NCBI RefSeq assembly: GCF_000442275.2
Contig: NZ_KE557314.1
Coordinates: forward strand, 1-64,000
Length of the DNA: 64,000 nt
Reading direction: 5' to 3'
From: Litoreibacter arenae DSM 19593
GTDB taxonomy: Bacteria; Pseudomonadota; Alphaproteobacteria; Rhodobacterales; Rhodobacteraceae
Notes under the pieces: generated by a model
Databases searched by the model: none
What the model was told of the DNA's origin: nothing
What the model saw: only the letters and a program-made list of their open reading frames with translations
Part shown: positions 56,527 through 64,000 of the stretch, piece by piece
Position numbering within the stretch: position 1 is the first letter of the stretch
Layout of the letters: the number at the start of each line of letters is the position of its first letter
Translations under genes and position numbers: made by a program

Positions 56527-56919
56527 TTAGAATACCGTGCAAATCACTTCGCCGCCAACGTTATGGCTGCGAGCGTTCGCGTCCGACATCACACCGCGAG
56601 GTGTGCTGACAATCGACACGCCCAAGCCCTGACGGACCACGGGGATGTCATTGGCGCCCATGTAGACGCGACGACCGGGCTTGGAGACCCGCTTCAGTTC
56701 GCGAATGACAGGAGTGCCTTCGTAGTATTTCAGCTCGATATTCAAAGCCGGGTGGCCGTCTTTGCCCGTCACCTTCTCGTAGCCACGGATGTAGCCCTCG
56801 TCGGCGAGTACGTCCAACACCCAAGCGCGCAGCTTGGAGGCGGGCGTTTCAACGGTTGCTTTGCCGCGCAACTGCGAGTTGCGGATGCGGGTGAGCATAT
56901 CTGCGATAGGATCGTTCAT
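56527..56919 (-). CDS. rpsH: 30S ribosomal protein S8
   Basis: A 130-residue protein with [35 protein letters not shown] and [20 protein letters not shown]. Twelve bases separate it from rplF. Confidence 0.98.
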   Translation of the reverse strand: MNDPIADMLTRIRNSQLRGKATVETPASKLRAWVLDVLADEGYIRGYEKVTGKDGHPALNIELKYYEGTPVIRELKRVSKPGRRVYMGANDIPVVRQGLGVSIVSTPRGVMSDANARSHNVGGEVICTVF

Positions 56920-56934
56920 AATCTAATGCCCTCC

Positions 56935-57240
56935 TTACCAGCTCGACTTGACCATGCCGGGGATCAGGCCGGCAGAGCCCAGGTCCCGCAACATGATCCG
57001 GGAAATCTTCAGCTTACGGTAGTAAGCATGAGGACGGCCGGTCAGTTGGCAGCGGTTGTGCAAACGGGTCGCCGAGCTGTTGCGCGGCAGTTCAGCCAGT
57101 TTCAGACGCGCTTTGAAACGCTCTTCCATGGGCTTCTCTTTGTCGTTTGCGATGGCGAGCAGAGCAGCACGTTTAGCGGCGTATTTCTTCACCAGCTTTT
57201 CGCGCTTCTTCTCGCGTTCGATCATTGCTTTTTTAGCCAT
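56935..57240 (-). CDS. rpsN: 30S ribosomal protein S14
   Basis: A 101-residue long-form S14 without zinc cysteines, with [20 protein letters not shown] at the start, [23 protein letters not shown] in the middle and the FGISRI-like [19 protein letters not shown] end. Confidence 0.98.
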   Translation of the reverse strand: MAKKAMIEREKKREKLVKKYAAKRAALLAIANDKEKPMEERFKARLKLAELPRNSSATRLHNRCQLTGRPHAYYRKLKISRIMLRDLGSAGLIPGMVKSSW

Positions 57241-57259
57241 GTCTAATTCCCTCCAGCGA

Positions 57260-57823
57260 TCAGCTGTTGAAAGGCATGTTGAAAGCTTTCAACAGGCTCT
57301 TTGCTTCAGCGTCGGTGGTTGCGGTGGTGCAGATAATGATGTCCATGCCCCAGTTCTCGTCGATCTTGTCAAAGTCGATCTCGGGGAACACAAGGTGCTC
57401 TTTCAGGCCCATGGCGTAGTTGCCACGGCCATCAAAGCTTTTGCCGGACACGCCGCGGAAGTCGCGGATGCGAGGCATTGCAATGGTAATCAGACGGTCA
57501 AGGAATTCATACATCCGCTCGCCGCGCAGGGTTACCTTGGCACCGACAGGCATCTCTTCACGCAGGCGGAAGCCGGCGATGGATTTCTTGGCGCGGGTAA
57601 CCATGGCCTTCTGACCTGCAATGGCGGTCAGATCGGCAGCAGCGCCCGCAGGCTTCTTGCTGTCTTTCACGGCCGCACGGCCAGCACCGATATTGAGAAC
57701 GATTTTCTCAAGGCGCGGGATTTGCATGTCGTTCTTGTAGCCGAACTCTTCCTTCATGGCGGCACGGATGGTGTCGACATAAACAGACTTCAGGCGCGGG
57801 GTGTAGTTTGCTTCGTCAAGCAT
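57260..57823 (-). CDS. rplE: 50S ribosomal protein L5
   Basis: 5S rRNA-binding protein of 187 residues: [56 protein letters not shown] and the C-terminal [19 protein letters not shown]. Its ATG overlaps the rplX stop by one base. Confidence 0.98.
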   Translation of the reverse strand: MLDEANYTPRLKSVYVDTIRAAMKEEFGYKNDMQIPRLEKIVLNIGAGRAAVKDSKKPAGAAADLTAIAGQKAMVTRAKKSIAGFRLREEMPVGAKVTLRGERMYEFLDRLITIAMPRIRDFRGVSGKSFDGRGNYAMGLKEHLVFPEIDFDKIDENWGMDIIICTTATTDAEAKSLLKAFNMPFNS

Positions 57824-58128
57824 CAGATCACGTCCCCAGTTGTCTTGGCAAAACGCACTTTCTTGTCGCCGTCCATTTTGAAGCCCACACGGGTGGCCTT
57901 ACCATTGGCGTCGAGAAGAGCGAGGTTGCTCAGTTGAATAGGCATCGCTTGCGGCACGCGGCCACCTTGCGAGTTCTGGCTTTGCTTCACGTGGCGAATG
58001 GCGACGTTCACGCCTTCCACGATGGCTTTACCGGCTTTGGGGTCAACGGAGGCAATGGTGCCTTCCTTGCCTTTATCCTTGCCAGCCAGCACGACAATCT
58101 TGTCGCCTTTTTTCAGTTTGGCAGCCAT
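57823..58128 (-). CDS. rplX: 50S ribosomal protein L24
   Basis: A 101-residue protein with the KOW motif [20 protein letters not shown] at the start and IPLSNVAL-like [20 protein letters not shown] near the end. One base separates it from rplN. Confidence 0.98.
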   Translation of the reverse strand: MAAKLKKGDKIVVLAGKDKGKEGTIASVDPKAGKAIVEGVNVAIRHVKQSQNSQGGRVPQAMPIQLSNLALLDANGKATRVGFKMDGDKKVRFAKTTGDVI

Positions 58129-58129
58129 G

Positions 58130-58498
58130 TCACAGCACCTCCGGGGCGAGCGAGATGATTTTCATGAAGTTCTTGGCGCGCAGCTCACGAACGACCGGGC
58201 CGAAGATACGGGTGCCGATAGGCTCGTTGTTGTTATTCAGAATAACGGCGGCGTTGCCGTCGAAGCGGATGGCGGTGCCATCGTCGCGACGAACTTCCTT
58301 GGCGGTGCGTACAACGACAGCCTTGCGGACGTCGCCTTTTTTCACGCGGCCGCGCGGGATGGCTTCCTTGACCGACACGACGATGATGTCGCCGACGGAT
58401 GCGTATTTACGCTTGGAACCACCCAAAACCTTGATGCACTGAACACGGCGAGCGCCGCTGTTGTCAGCTACATCCAGGTTGGTCTGCATCTGGATCAT
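58130..58498 (-). CDS. rplN: 50S ribosomal protein L14
   Basis: A 122-residue protein with [21 protein letters not shown], the [11 protein letters not shown]-like [20 protein letters not shown] and the C-terminal [21 protein letters not shown]. Between rpsQ and rplX as usual. Confidence 0.98.
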   Translation of the reverse strand: MIQMQTNLDVADNSGARRVQCIKVLGGSKRKYASVGDIIVVSVKEAIPRGRVKKGDVRKAVVVRTAKEVRRDDGTAIRFDGNAAVILNNNNEPIGTRIFGPVVRELRAKNFMKIISLAPEVL

Positions 58499-58564
58499 TT
58501 GATGTCTCCCGACCTTTGGGGACGCATGCCTGCGCCCCAGGGTTTCGAATTAATTAGAAAAGCC

Positions 58565-58801
58565 TCACGCCTCGGCGGTGATGACTTCCCAACGCTTGGT
58601 TTTGGATTTCGGCGCACATTCCTGAATGCGAACCTGATCTCCCACGTTAAACGTGTTCTTCTCGTCGTGAGCCCGATACTTCTTGGACTTACGGATCGTT
58701 TTCTTCAGAACGGGGTGGCGGAAGCGGCGTTCGACGGAAACCGTTACGGTTTGCTCGTTCTGGTTGCTGGTGACGGTGCCTGTCAGGATACGCTTGGGCA
58801 T
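58565..58801 (-). CDS. rpsQ: 30S ribosomal protein S17
   Basis: A 78-residue protein with [42 protein letters not shown] and [11 protein letters not shown]. Its ATG overlaps the rpmC stop by one base. Confidence 0.98.
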   Translation of the reverse strand: MPKRILTGTVTSNQNEQTVTVSVERRFRHPVLKKTIRKSKKYRAHDEKNTFNVGDQVRIQECAPKSKTKRWEVITAEA

Positions 58802-59010
58802 TACTTGGCCTCCCCAGCTGCAGCTTTCGCTTTTTCGTTCAGAATGGTTTTCACACGTGCGGCGCCGCGTTTGACGGCGCGCATACGTGCAGTGTTCTCA
58901 AGTTGGCCGGTGGCCTGTTGGAAGCGCAGGTTGAAGGCTTCCTTTTTCAGCGCGACGAGCTCTTCGTTGAGCTGGTCCGCGGTCTTCTCGCGAAGCTCGC
59001 TGGCGTTCAT
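58801..59010 (-). CDS. rpmC: 50S ribosomal protein L29
   Basis: A 69-residue protein with [21 protein letters not shown] and [22 protein letters not shown]. It normally follows rplP directly. Here 1.6 kb of other genes lie between them, so the rpmC-rpsQ-rplN block needs its own promoter; on the minus strand, ttgcaa with taaagc 17 bases later (about 59.1 kb) is a weak candidate. Confidence 0.97.
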   Translation of the reverse strand: MNASELREKTADQLNEELVALKKEAFNLRFQQATGQLENTARMRAVKRGAARVKTILNEKAKAAAGEAK

Positions 59011-59188
59011 AGCCGTTTCCTTTTTTCATACACCGGAGGGCCCCATAAGAGGTCACCCTGATTCCAGTGGAGTTCATGATGAAACGTGGCTTTAGACCCC
59101 TGCCCGACATATTGCAAGCCCTGTCGCTGATATCTGTAAAATAAGGGCTTACTTACGGGTTCGGCTGCGGTATCAGCGGGCGCTCTCA

Positions 59189-59251
59189 TCGCTTTTGCAA
59201 TCAAAAGCGACTGCCGCGCTGGTCCAATATCGCTTTGTGCGATATTGGACC
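59189..59251. repeat. Double-hairpin repeat module B
   Basis: Hairpin 1: TCGCTTTTG (59189-59197) with CAAAAGCGA (59202-59210). Hairpin 2: GGTCCAATATCG (59221-59232) with CGATATTGGACC (59240-59251), a perfect 12-bp stem with a 7-base loop. The linker is ctgccgcgct. The second hairpin ends 3 bases before the ATG of the oxygenase-like gene, where a ribosome-binding site would be expected. Confidence 0.75.
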
Positions 59252-59254
59252 GAC

Positions 59255-59875
59255 ATGACAAACATTCGCTCCCTCTTCGTGACCCGCCTCTACCAAGCCC
59301 GCCTTGCCGATCATGGCAAACCCATCGACGCGGAGGAGTTGGAGGACAACTGCCTTGGCATCGCCGAGGATGACGAGGCCGGTCAGGACTGGTGCGAGGA
59401 AAACGGCTATGCGGGCTACACCAGCTACGCGTCCCTGACTGATCTTCCATGGCGCTCGCCCATCTTCAAGGACTTGGTGAAGGTGCTGGACAAACACGTG
59501 GCCGAATTCGCCAAGGATTTGCAGTTCGATCTGGACGGGCGCAAATTGAAGCTGGAGGACATCTGGATCAACATTCTACCCGAAGGCGGCATCCACACGT
59601 CCCACATCCACCCGCATTCGGTCATTTCCGGCACCACCTATGTGGCCATGCCCTCCGGCGCGTCAGCGATCAAGTTCGAGGACCCTCGGTCGCAGATGAT
59701 GATGGCGGCCCCTACCCGCCTGAAAGACGCCCGCGAGGAGATGCGGCAGTTTATCTATGTCGCGCCCGAGGTTGGAGACGTGCTGCTATGGGAAAGCTGG
59801 CTGCGGCATGAGGTGCCGATGAATTTGAGCGAGGAGGATCGGGTGTCGGTGAGCTTTAATTATGCTTGGGCTTAA
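59255..59875 (+). CDS. 2OG-Fe(II) oxygenase family protein (TIGR02466-like)
   Basis: A 206-residue protein of the putative 2-oxoglutarate/iron oxygenase type. It has SLFVTRLYQARL at the start, LEDIWINILPEGGIHTSHIHPHS near residue 110, with the HxH metal pair, and the C-terminal VLLWESWLRHEVPMN with the distal histidine. Substrate unknown. ATG 59255 follows a hairpin with no evident Shine-Dalgarno site; TTG 59195 in frame is less likely. It sits on the opposite strand inside the ribosomal cluster, convergent to the PIN-like gene. Confidence 0.85.
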   Translation: MTNIRSLFVTRLYQARLADHGKPIDAEELEDNCLGIAEDDEAGQDWCEENGYAGYTSYASLTDLPWRSPIFKDLVKVLDKHVAEFAKDLQFDLDGRKLKLEDIWINILPEGGIHTSHIHPHSVISGTTYVAMPSGASAIKFEDPRSQMMMAAPTRLKDAREEMRQFIYVAPEVGDVLLWESWLRHEVPMNLSEEDRVSVSFNYAWA

Positions 59876-59891
59876 GTAGGCTCATCTAAAT

Positions 59892-60479
59892 TCAAACTAC
59901 AAATTCCAACGCCCCAGCAGGATCACAGATATGGTTCATACCCAGAGACTTGAGTTTTGCTGCGTGCTTTTGAAAGTCCCTGGTGTTCAGTGTAACAAAC
60001 ACGTCTCTGTTTGCTTCAATGTGAGAATATGCGGACAAGACATCACACCAACTATTTCTCCATTTGGTTAAACTCTCTGATTGGATCATCTCATCGGTTA
60101 GAGCGTCAGGACCGTCAAAATGATCCACTGGGTCACACGCTACCTTTGAGGCGATCACGTCCCAAATCGCGCCAGTTTCGCGCTCAAACTTATTGCCATC
60201 GTCAATCCAATAGCAAAAATCCCAATATGTTAGACCGATCACAGCGGGCATGGGGACAACGGGTAAGTCACTCCAATTCAGTCGACGTACCCGCTCAGTG
60301 AACTCACTAGCACTTCCCGGAAACCGTTTCGATCTGGTGTTCTCCGAGGCCGACGTTGCCAAGAGTGCAACCTCACACTTATGACTGCGGTGCAGTTCAA
60401 TCAATGCCCCGACATACTTCGATTGAGGGCCATCATTCTCGACTTCAATTATGCAATTCCAATCCAGTGTTAGCTTCAT
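59892..60479 (-). CDS. PIN-like domain protein of unknown function
   Basis: A 195-residue protein. The start KLTLDWNCIIEVEN suggests the first acidic residue of a PIN-like nuclease, and the C-terminal part reads WCDVLSAYSHIEANRDVFVTLN followed by TRDFQK, as in PIN proteins where D-x-x-x and T-x-x-x-D-F strands line the active site. No neighbouring antitoxin gene is visible. Codon use looks less biased than the ribosomal genes around it, which fits acquisition. Not a firm family call. Confidence 0.6.
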   Translation of the reverse strand: MKLTLDWNCIIEVENDGPQSKYVGALIELHRSHKCEVALLATSASENTRSKRFPGSASEFTERVRRLNWSDLPVVPMPAVIGLTYWDFCYWIDDGNKFERETGAIWDVIASKVACDPVDHFDGPDALTDEMIQSESLTKWRNSWCDVLSAYSHIEANRDVFVTLNTRDFQKHAAKLKSLGMNHICDPAGALEFVV

Positions 60480-60500
60480 CTTAACCCCCAGAATTCGAGA

Positions 60501-60528
60501 AGCCCCCGCCGATTTCTCAGCGGGGGCT
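60501..60528 (-). terminator. Hairpin terminator between rplP and the PIN-like gene
   Basis: AGCCCCCGC (60501-60509) pairs with GCGGGGGCT (60520-60528). On the minus strand it lies 79 bases past the rplP stop and just before the PIN-like start, so it likely ends the rplB-rplP block. Confidence 0.75.
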
Positions 60529-60552
60529 CTATTATCTCAACCGTGGCGGAAC

Positions 60553-60605
60553 GCGCGTTTTCAAGAAAACACGCTGCCTCCGCCGCGTCGCGCTAAAGCG
60601 CGACG
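60553..60605. repeat. Double-hairpin repeat module C
   Basis: Hairpin 1: GCGCGTTTTC (60553-60562) with GAAAACACGC (60565-60574), one mismatch. Hairpin 2: CGTCGCGC (60586-60593) with GCGCGACG (60598-60605). Linker tgcctccgccg. It abuts the rplP stop. On the minus strand ggaggcag precedes the second stem, as in module A. Confidence 0.7.
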
Positions 60606-60606
60606 G

Positions 60607-61020
60607 TTACCAGTCTTCCCGAACAACGACCCGTGTCTTGATCGGCAGCTTCATCGCAGCAAGGCGCAGGGCCTCGCGGGCGACGTCGTCGTTGACGCCG
60701 TCGATCTCGAACATCATGCGGCCGGGTTTGACCTTGCATGCCCAGAAATCCACCGAGCCTTTACCCTTACCCATACGAACTTCGATGGGTTTGGAGGTCA
60801 CGGGCAGGTCCGGGAAAATCCGGATCCAGACGCGGCCTTGACGCTTCATGTGACGCGTCATGGCACGACGGGCAGCCTCGATCTGGCGCGCGGTGATGCG
60901 CTCAGGCTCGGTTGCCTTTAGGCCGTAAGTGCCAAAGTTCAGGTCGGTCCCGCCCTTGGCTTCGCCACGGATGCGGCCTTTGTGCATCTTGCGGAATTTA
61001 GTACGCTTTGGTTGCAGCAT
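60607..61020 (-). CDS. rplP: 50S ribosomal protein L16
   Basis: A 137-residue protein: [19 protein letters not shown], the [22 protein letters not shown] block and [22 protein letters not shown]. Thirteen bases after rpsC. The gene that usually follows, rpmC, is displaced by 1.6 kb. Confidence 0.98.
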   Translation of the reverse strand: MLQPKRTKFRKMHKGRIRGEAKGGTDLNFGTYGLKATEPERITARQIEAARRAMTRHMKRQGRVWIRIFPDLPVTSKPIEVRMGKGKGSVDFWACKVKPGRMMFEIDGVNDDVAREALRLAAMKLPIKTRVVVREDW

Positions 61021-61033
61021 TGATCAATCCTCC

Positions 61034-61741
61034 TTAGCGACGACCGCCTGCACCACGAGGTGCTGGGCCATCCTGGAGTTCCTGTTGCTTACGGTCACGC
61101 GCTTGTGGATCGTGCTCCATGATCTCGCCTTTGAAGATCCAGGTCTTGATCCCGATGATGCCATAGGCGGTCATCGCTTCAACGTGTGCGTAATCGATGT
61201 CGGCACGCAGGGTGTGCAAAGGCACGCGGCCTTCACGATACCATTCGGTCCGGGCGATCTCGGCACCGCCAAGGCGGCCTGCGAGGTTCACACGGATACC
61301 AAGGGCACCCATACGCATTGCGTTCTGCACGGCACGCTTCATGGCGCGGCGGAAGGACACACGACGTTCCAGCTGCTGGGCGATGGACTCGCCAACCAGT
61401 GCTGCGTCCAGTTCGGGCTTGCGCACTTCAACGATGTTGAGGTGCAACTCGCTGTCGGTGAACGCGGCCAGCTTGCGGCGCAGGCCTTCAATATCGGCGC
61501 CTTTTTTGCCGATGATGACGCCCGGACGTGCAGTGTGGATCGTGACGCGGCACTTTTTGTGCGGACGTTCGATGATCACACGGCTGATGCCGGCTTGCTT
61601 GCACTCTTCCTTGATGAATTCGCGCATTTTGATGTCTTCGAGAAGAAGATTACCAAAATCCTTGCTTTCAGCGTACCAGCGGCTGTCCCAGGTGCGGTTG
61701 ACCTGAAGACGCATGCCGATAGGATTTACTTTGTTACCCAT
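61034..61741 (-). CDS. rpsC: 30S ribosomal protein S3
   Basis: A 235-residue protein with [20 protein letters not shown], the KH motif [19 protein letters not shown] and the C-terminal signature [14 protein letters not shown]. Its ATG overlaps the rplV stop by one base. Confidence 0.98.
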   Translation of the reverse strand: MGNKVNPIGMRLQVNRTWDSRWYAESKDFGNLLLEDIKMREFIKEECKQAGISRVIIERPHKKCRVTIHTARPGVIIGKKGADIEGLRRKLAAFTDSELHLNIVEVRKPELDAALVGESIAQQLERRVSFRRAMKRAVQNAMRMGALGIRVNLAGRLGGAEIARTEWYREGRVPLHTLRADIDYAHVEAMTAYGIIGIKTWIFKGEIMEHDPQARDRKQQELQDGPAPRGAGGRR

Positions 61742-62121
61742 TATGCTTGCTCCTCAACTTGGCGCACCTTGATGGTCAGCTCCGAGAATGGCTTGACGAT
61801 TTTACCGAACCGGCCACGGGCCCGAGGGCGACCGCGCTTCATGGTCAGGTTCTTGCCGACATAGGCCTCGGCCACGATCAGATCATCCACGTCGAGGTTG
61901 TGGTTGTTCTCTGCGTTGGCGATGGCGGATTGCAGGCACTTTTTCACGTCGTCAGAGATACGCTTCTTGGAGAAGGTGAGATCGGCCAGAGCCTTGTCCA
62001 CTTTCTTGCCACGGATCAGCTGAGCCACGAGGTTCAGTTTTTGCGGGGAAGTCCGGAGCATGCGCAGTTTTGCCATTGCTTCGTTATCTGCCACGCGGCG
62101 GGGGTTCTTATCCTTGCCCAT
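61741..62121 (-). CDS. rplV: 50S ribosomal protein L22
   Basis: A 126-residue protein with [41 protein letters not shown] and the C-terminal [20 protein letters not shown] loop that lines the exit tunnel. Located between rpsS and rpsC in the standard S10 order. Confidence 0.98.
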   Translation of the reverse strand: MGKDKNPRRVADNEAMAKLRMLRTSPQKLNLVAQLIRGKKVDKALADLTFSKKRISDDVKKCLQSAIANAENNHNLDVDDLIVAEAYVGKNLTMKRGRPRARGRFGKIVKPFSELTIKVRQVEEQA

Positions 62122-62124
62122 GGC

Positions 62125-62403
62125 TTACTTCCTCTTCGCTTTTTTATCAGCGGCGTGACCGTAATAGGTCCGGGTTGGCGAGTACTCACCAAACTTCTGA
62201 CCGATCATTTCTTCGGTTACGTTCACCGGGATGTGCTTCTTGCCGTTGTACACGCCAAACGTGAGGCCAACGAACTGAGGCAGGATGGTGGAGCGGCGCG
62301 ACCAGATCTTGATCACGTCGTTGCGGCTGCTTTCTTTCGCAGCTTCGGCTTTCTTCAACACATAAGCGTCGACGAAGGGGCCTTTCCAGACTGAGCGAGA
62401 CAT
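62125..62403 (-). CDS. rpsS: 30S ribosomal protein S19
   Basis: A 92-residue protein with [40 protein letters not shown] and [22 protein letters not shown]. Three bases after rplB and before rplV. Confidence 0.98.
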   Translation of the reverse strand: MSRSVWKGPFVDAYVLKKAEAAKESSRNDVIKIWSRRSTILPQFVGLTFGVYNGKKHIPVNVTEEMIGQKFGEYSPTRTYYGHAADKKAKRK

Positions 62404-62406
62404 ATC

Positions 62407-63249
62407 TTAACGTCCCTTCTTCTTGGCGTGACGCGAGCGGATGATCAGCTTTTGCGACGCTTTGTTCTTGTTGCGGGTACGCGCACCCTTGGTTGGCTTG
62501 CCCCATGGGGAAACCGGGTGACGACCACCAGATGTCCGGCCTTCACCACCACCATGCGGGTGGTCGATCGGGTTCATCACGACACCACGAACGGACGGGC
62601 GAACGCCCTTGTGGCGCATACGACCGGCTTTACCGTAGTTCTGGTTGGAGTTGTCCGGGTTCGACACGGCGCCGACGGTGCACATGCACTCCTGACGCAC
62701 GAGGCGAAGCTCGCCGGAGCTCAGACGGATCTGGGCGTAGCCACCGTCACGACCAACGAACTGGGCGTAGGTGCCAGCAGCACGGGCAATCTGGCCGCCT
62801 TTGCCGGGCTTCAACTCGATGTTGTGGACGATTGTGCCGATTGGCAGACCGGAGAACGGCATTGCGTTGCCCGGCTTCACGTCGGCTTTCTGCGACGCCA
62901 CGACGGTGTCGCCAACGCCGAGGCGTTGTGGAGCGAGGATATAGGCCTGCTCGCCGTCTTCATATTTCACCAGTGCGATAAACGCGGTCCGGTTCGGGTC
63001 ATATTCGATCCGTTCAACCGTAGCAGAGACGTCGAATTTCGTCCGCTTGAAGTCAACGATCCGGTAAAGACGCTTGGCGCCCCCACCCTTGCGACGCATC
63101 GTGATCCGTCCGGTATTGTTCCGTCCGCCATTCTTGCTCAAACCCTCAGTGAGGGACTTGACCGGGCGGCCTTTCCAGAGTTCCGAACGGTCGATCAGAA
63201 CCAACCCACGTTGGCCTGGCGTCGTCGGCTTATACGACTTAAGTGCCAT
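62407..63249 (-). CDS. rplB: 50S ribosomal protein L2
   Basis: A 280-residue protein with [41 protein letters not shown] and the catalytic-centre signature [20 protein letters not shown] near the C terminus. Start 63249 matches the family; the longer frame is not conserved. It is the first ribosomal gene here: rplW does not precede it, and a terminator hairpin at 63.38 kb shows that transcription restarts upstream of rplB. Confidence 0.98.
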   Translation of the reverse strand: MALKSYKPTTPGQRGLVLIDRSELWKGRPVKSLTEGLSKNGGRNNTGRITMRRKGGGAKRLYRIVDFKRTKFDVSATVERIEYDPNRTAFIALVKYEDGEQAYILAPQRLGVGDTVVASQKADVKPGNAMPFSGLPIGTIVHNIELKPGKGGQIARAAGTYAQFVGRDGGYAQIRLSSGELRLVRQECMCTVGAVSNPDNSNQNYGKAGRMRHKGVRPSVRGVVMNPIDHPHGGGEGRTSGGRHPVSPWGKPTKGARTRNKNKASQKLIIRSRHAKKKGR

Positions 63250-63375
63250 GCTTTCTGTCTTCCGTTGTTGCAGCAAACGGGTCGCCCCGCCGCTTGTGTT
63301 TATAGGGCCCCGAAGGTCCCCGACTTGAAGTGTCCCATTCGGCATCTGCTGGGCAGAACCGGGAACAACAGCAAA

Positions 63376-63395
63376 GCCCCGGACGAATCCGGGGC
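63376..63395 (-). terminator. Terminator between the VPLPA-CTERM gene and rplB
   Basis: GCCCCGGA (63376-63383) pairs with TCCGGGGC (63388-63395) around a 4-base loop, with TTTGCTG following on the minus strand. It would end the upstream gene before rplB. Confidence 0.75.
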
Positions 63396-63538
63396 CTATG
63401 CCGATGGGGGTGTTTAGGAAGGGAAGCCTCGGGGGTCAAGCGAGAACTAGGGCTTTCGACCATGAATGATCCGCCGCAAAGCTCCGAGCGCAACAAAGCC
63501 GGGCGTTCGTGGTTTAATATCAGGAGGTGGCCCTGTGG

Positions 63539-64000
63539 TTAGCCGACAGTCGCCTTCGACCGCGACATCCGCCGCGCGCCTACAAGCAAGCCTAGCCCGG
63601 CCAGCAGGAAGCCCAGCGACGCTGGCAGCGGAACCGGCGCGATCGACAGGGACGTCACGTCATGCGTGACAGTCACCCCGTATCCCATCTGCGTAAAATG
63701 GCGGGTTCCGTCATCCCAGGAATAGCTCCGGTCATCCGAGTACCGAAGAGACCCGGCACCAAGTTGCGTCAAAAAGCTGAGCCCGTCGCTATTGCTGAAA
63801 TCAGTGGCGTCGAACGCCAAACGCGTGACTGTGCCAGTGCAAAGCGAGCGCAACACACCGGTGCAATTCGAGAAGACCGGCGCGACAGCATCGGCGTCCG
63901 CCTCATCATAGACGAACTGCAGCGATCCTGTGGTTTGGCGCGCATCTGCGATCCAGCTAAAGCCATCAAGGGCAGATGATGCGGCATCGGTGTAGCTCAG
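63539..64000 (-). CDS. VPLPA-CTERM sorting-domain protein (partial, runs off the window)
   Basis: The minus-strand frame is open from the stop at 63539 to the window end, at least 153 codons. It ends in the exosortase-type sorting signal: VPLPASLGFLLAGLGLLVGA, then a basic RRMSR tail (final 30 residues), the VPLPA variant typical of Rhodobacteraceae. The visible part is rich in Gly, Ser, Thr and Asp, as expected for a secreted surface protein, with two cysteines (SNCTGVLRSLC). The N-terminal signal peptide must lie beyond position 64000. Probably exported and anchored or processed by an exosortase-like system. Confidence 0.85.
   Translation of the reverse strand: MSYTDAASSALDGFSWIADARQTTGSLQFVYDEADADAVAPVFSNCTGVLRSLCTGTVTRLAFDATDFSNSDGLSFLTQLGAGSLRYSDDRSYSWDDGTRHFTQMGYGVTVTHDVTSLSIAPVPLPASLGFLLAGLGLLVGARRMSRSKATVG

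Overview
This 64 kb window comes from an alphaproteobacterium, most likely a marine Rhodobacteraceae (Roseobacter group). The signs are the G+C-rich codon use, an ATP12 assembly chaperone, a Bzt/Aap-type amino-acid ABC transporter, a VPLPA-CTERM protein, several TRAP/Tct/peptide transporters and roseobacter-like ribosomal gene clusters. I made all calls by reading translations and motifs. No database search was run.

The left third (1-21.6 kb) is accessory. It opens with an N-terminally truncated TctA permease and broken IS66-family relics. A tetronate (erythronate/threonate) catabolic cluster follows: GntR regulator, DenD, TRAP DctP-DctQ-DctM, LtnD, OtnK, and an OtnC that is deleted at its 5' end and frameshifted. 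Next comes an ester/peptide block: an HSL-type esterase, a CocE/NonD hydrolase and a complete peptide-type ABC transporter (substrate-binding protein, two permeases, fused double ATPase). The CocE/NonD gene is cut by a 2,662-bp IS1595-family element with clear inverted repeats and a 9-bp target duplication. Removing the element restores the reading frame. Besides its transposase the element carries a P63C-domain protein and a PemK/MazF-like protein. This accessory block ends at a tRNA-Arg(ACG) gene.

The middle (21.7-48.8 kb) is mostly core. It has three small membrane-anchored proteins of unknown function next to an orphan histidine kinase, and a TVP38-like membrane protein paired with a mercuric-reductase/lipoamide-dehydrogenase-like flavoprotein. 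The rpmH-rnpA-yidD cluster is separated from yidC by a hydrolase, ttcA and an EAL protein. After yidC come a MOSC protein, yihA, argB, a sterol-desaturase-like protein, an Fe-S protein and a SixA-like phosphatase. On the minus strand follow the amino-acid ABC transporter (aapJQMP order), then crcB, rluC-like, HAD and ATP12 genes, and degP-like with rarA, then a putative lipoprotein with an apparent homopolymer frameshift.

The right quarter (48.9-63.2 kb) is the S10/spc/alpha ribosomal cluster on the minus strand, from rplB to rplQ, with secY, adk and rpoA. It is interrupted between rplP and rpmC by a 2OG-Fe(II)-oxygenase-like gene and a PIN-like gene. It is interrupted again between rpmD and rplO by a strong terminator and a repeat-rich spacer. 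No rplW lies directly upstream of rplB. A VPLPA-CTERM gene, running off the window, sits there instead.
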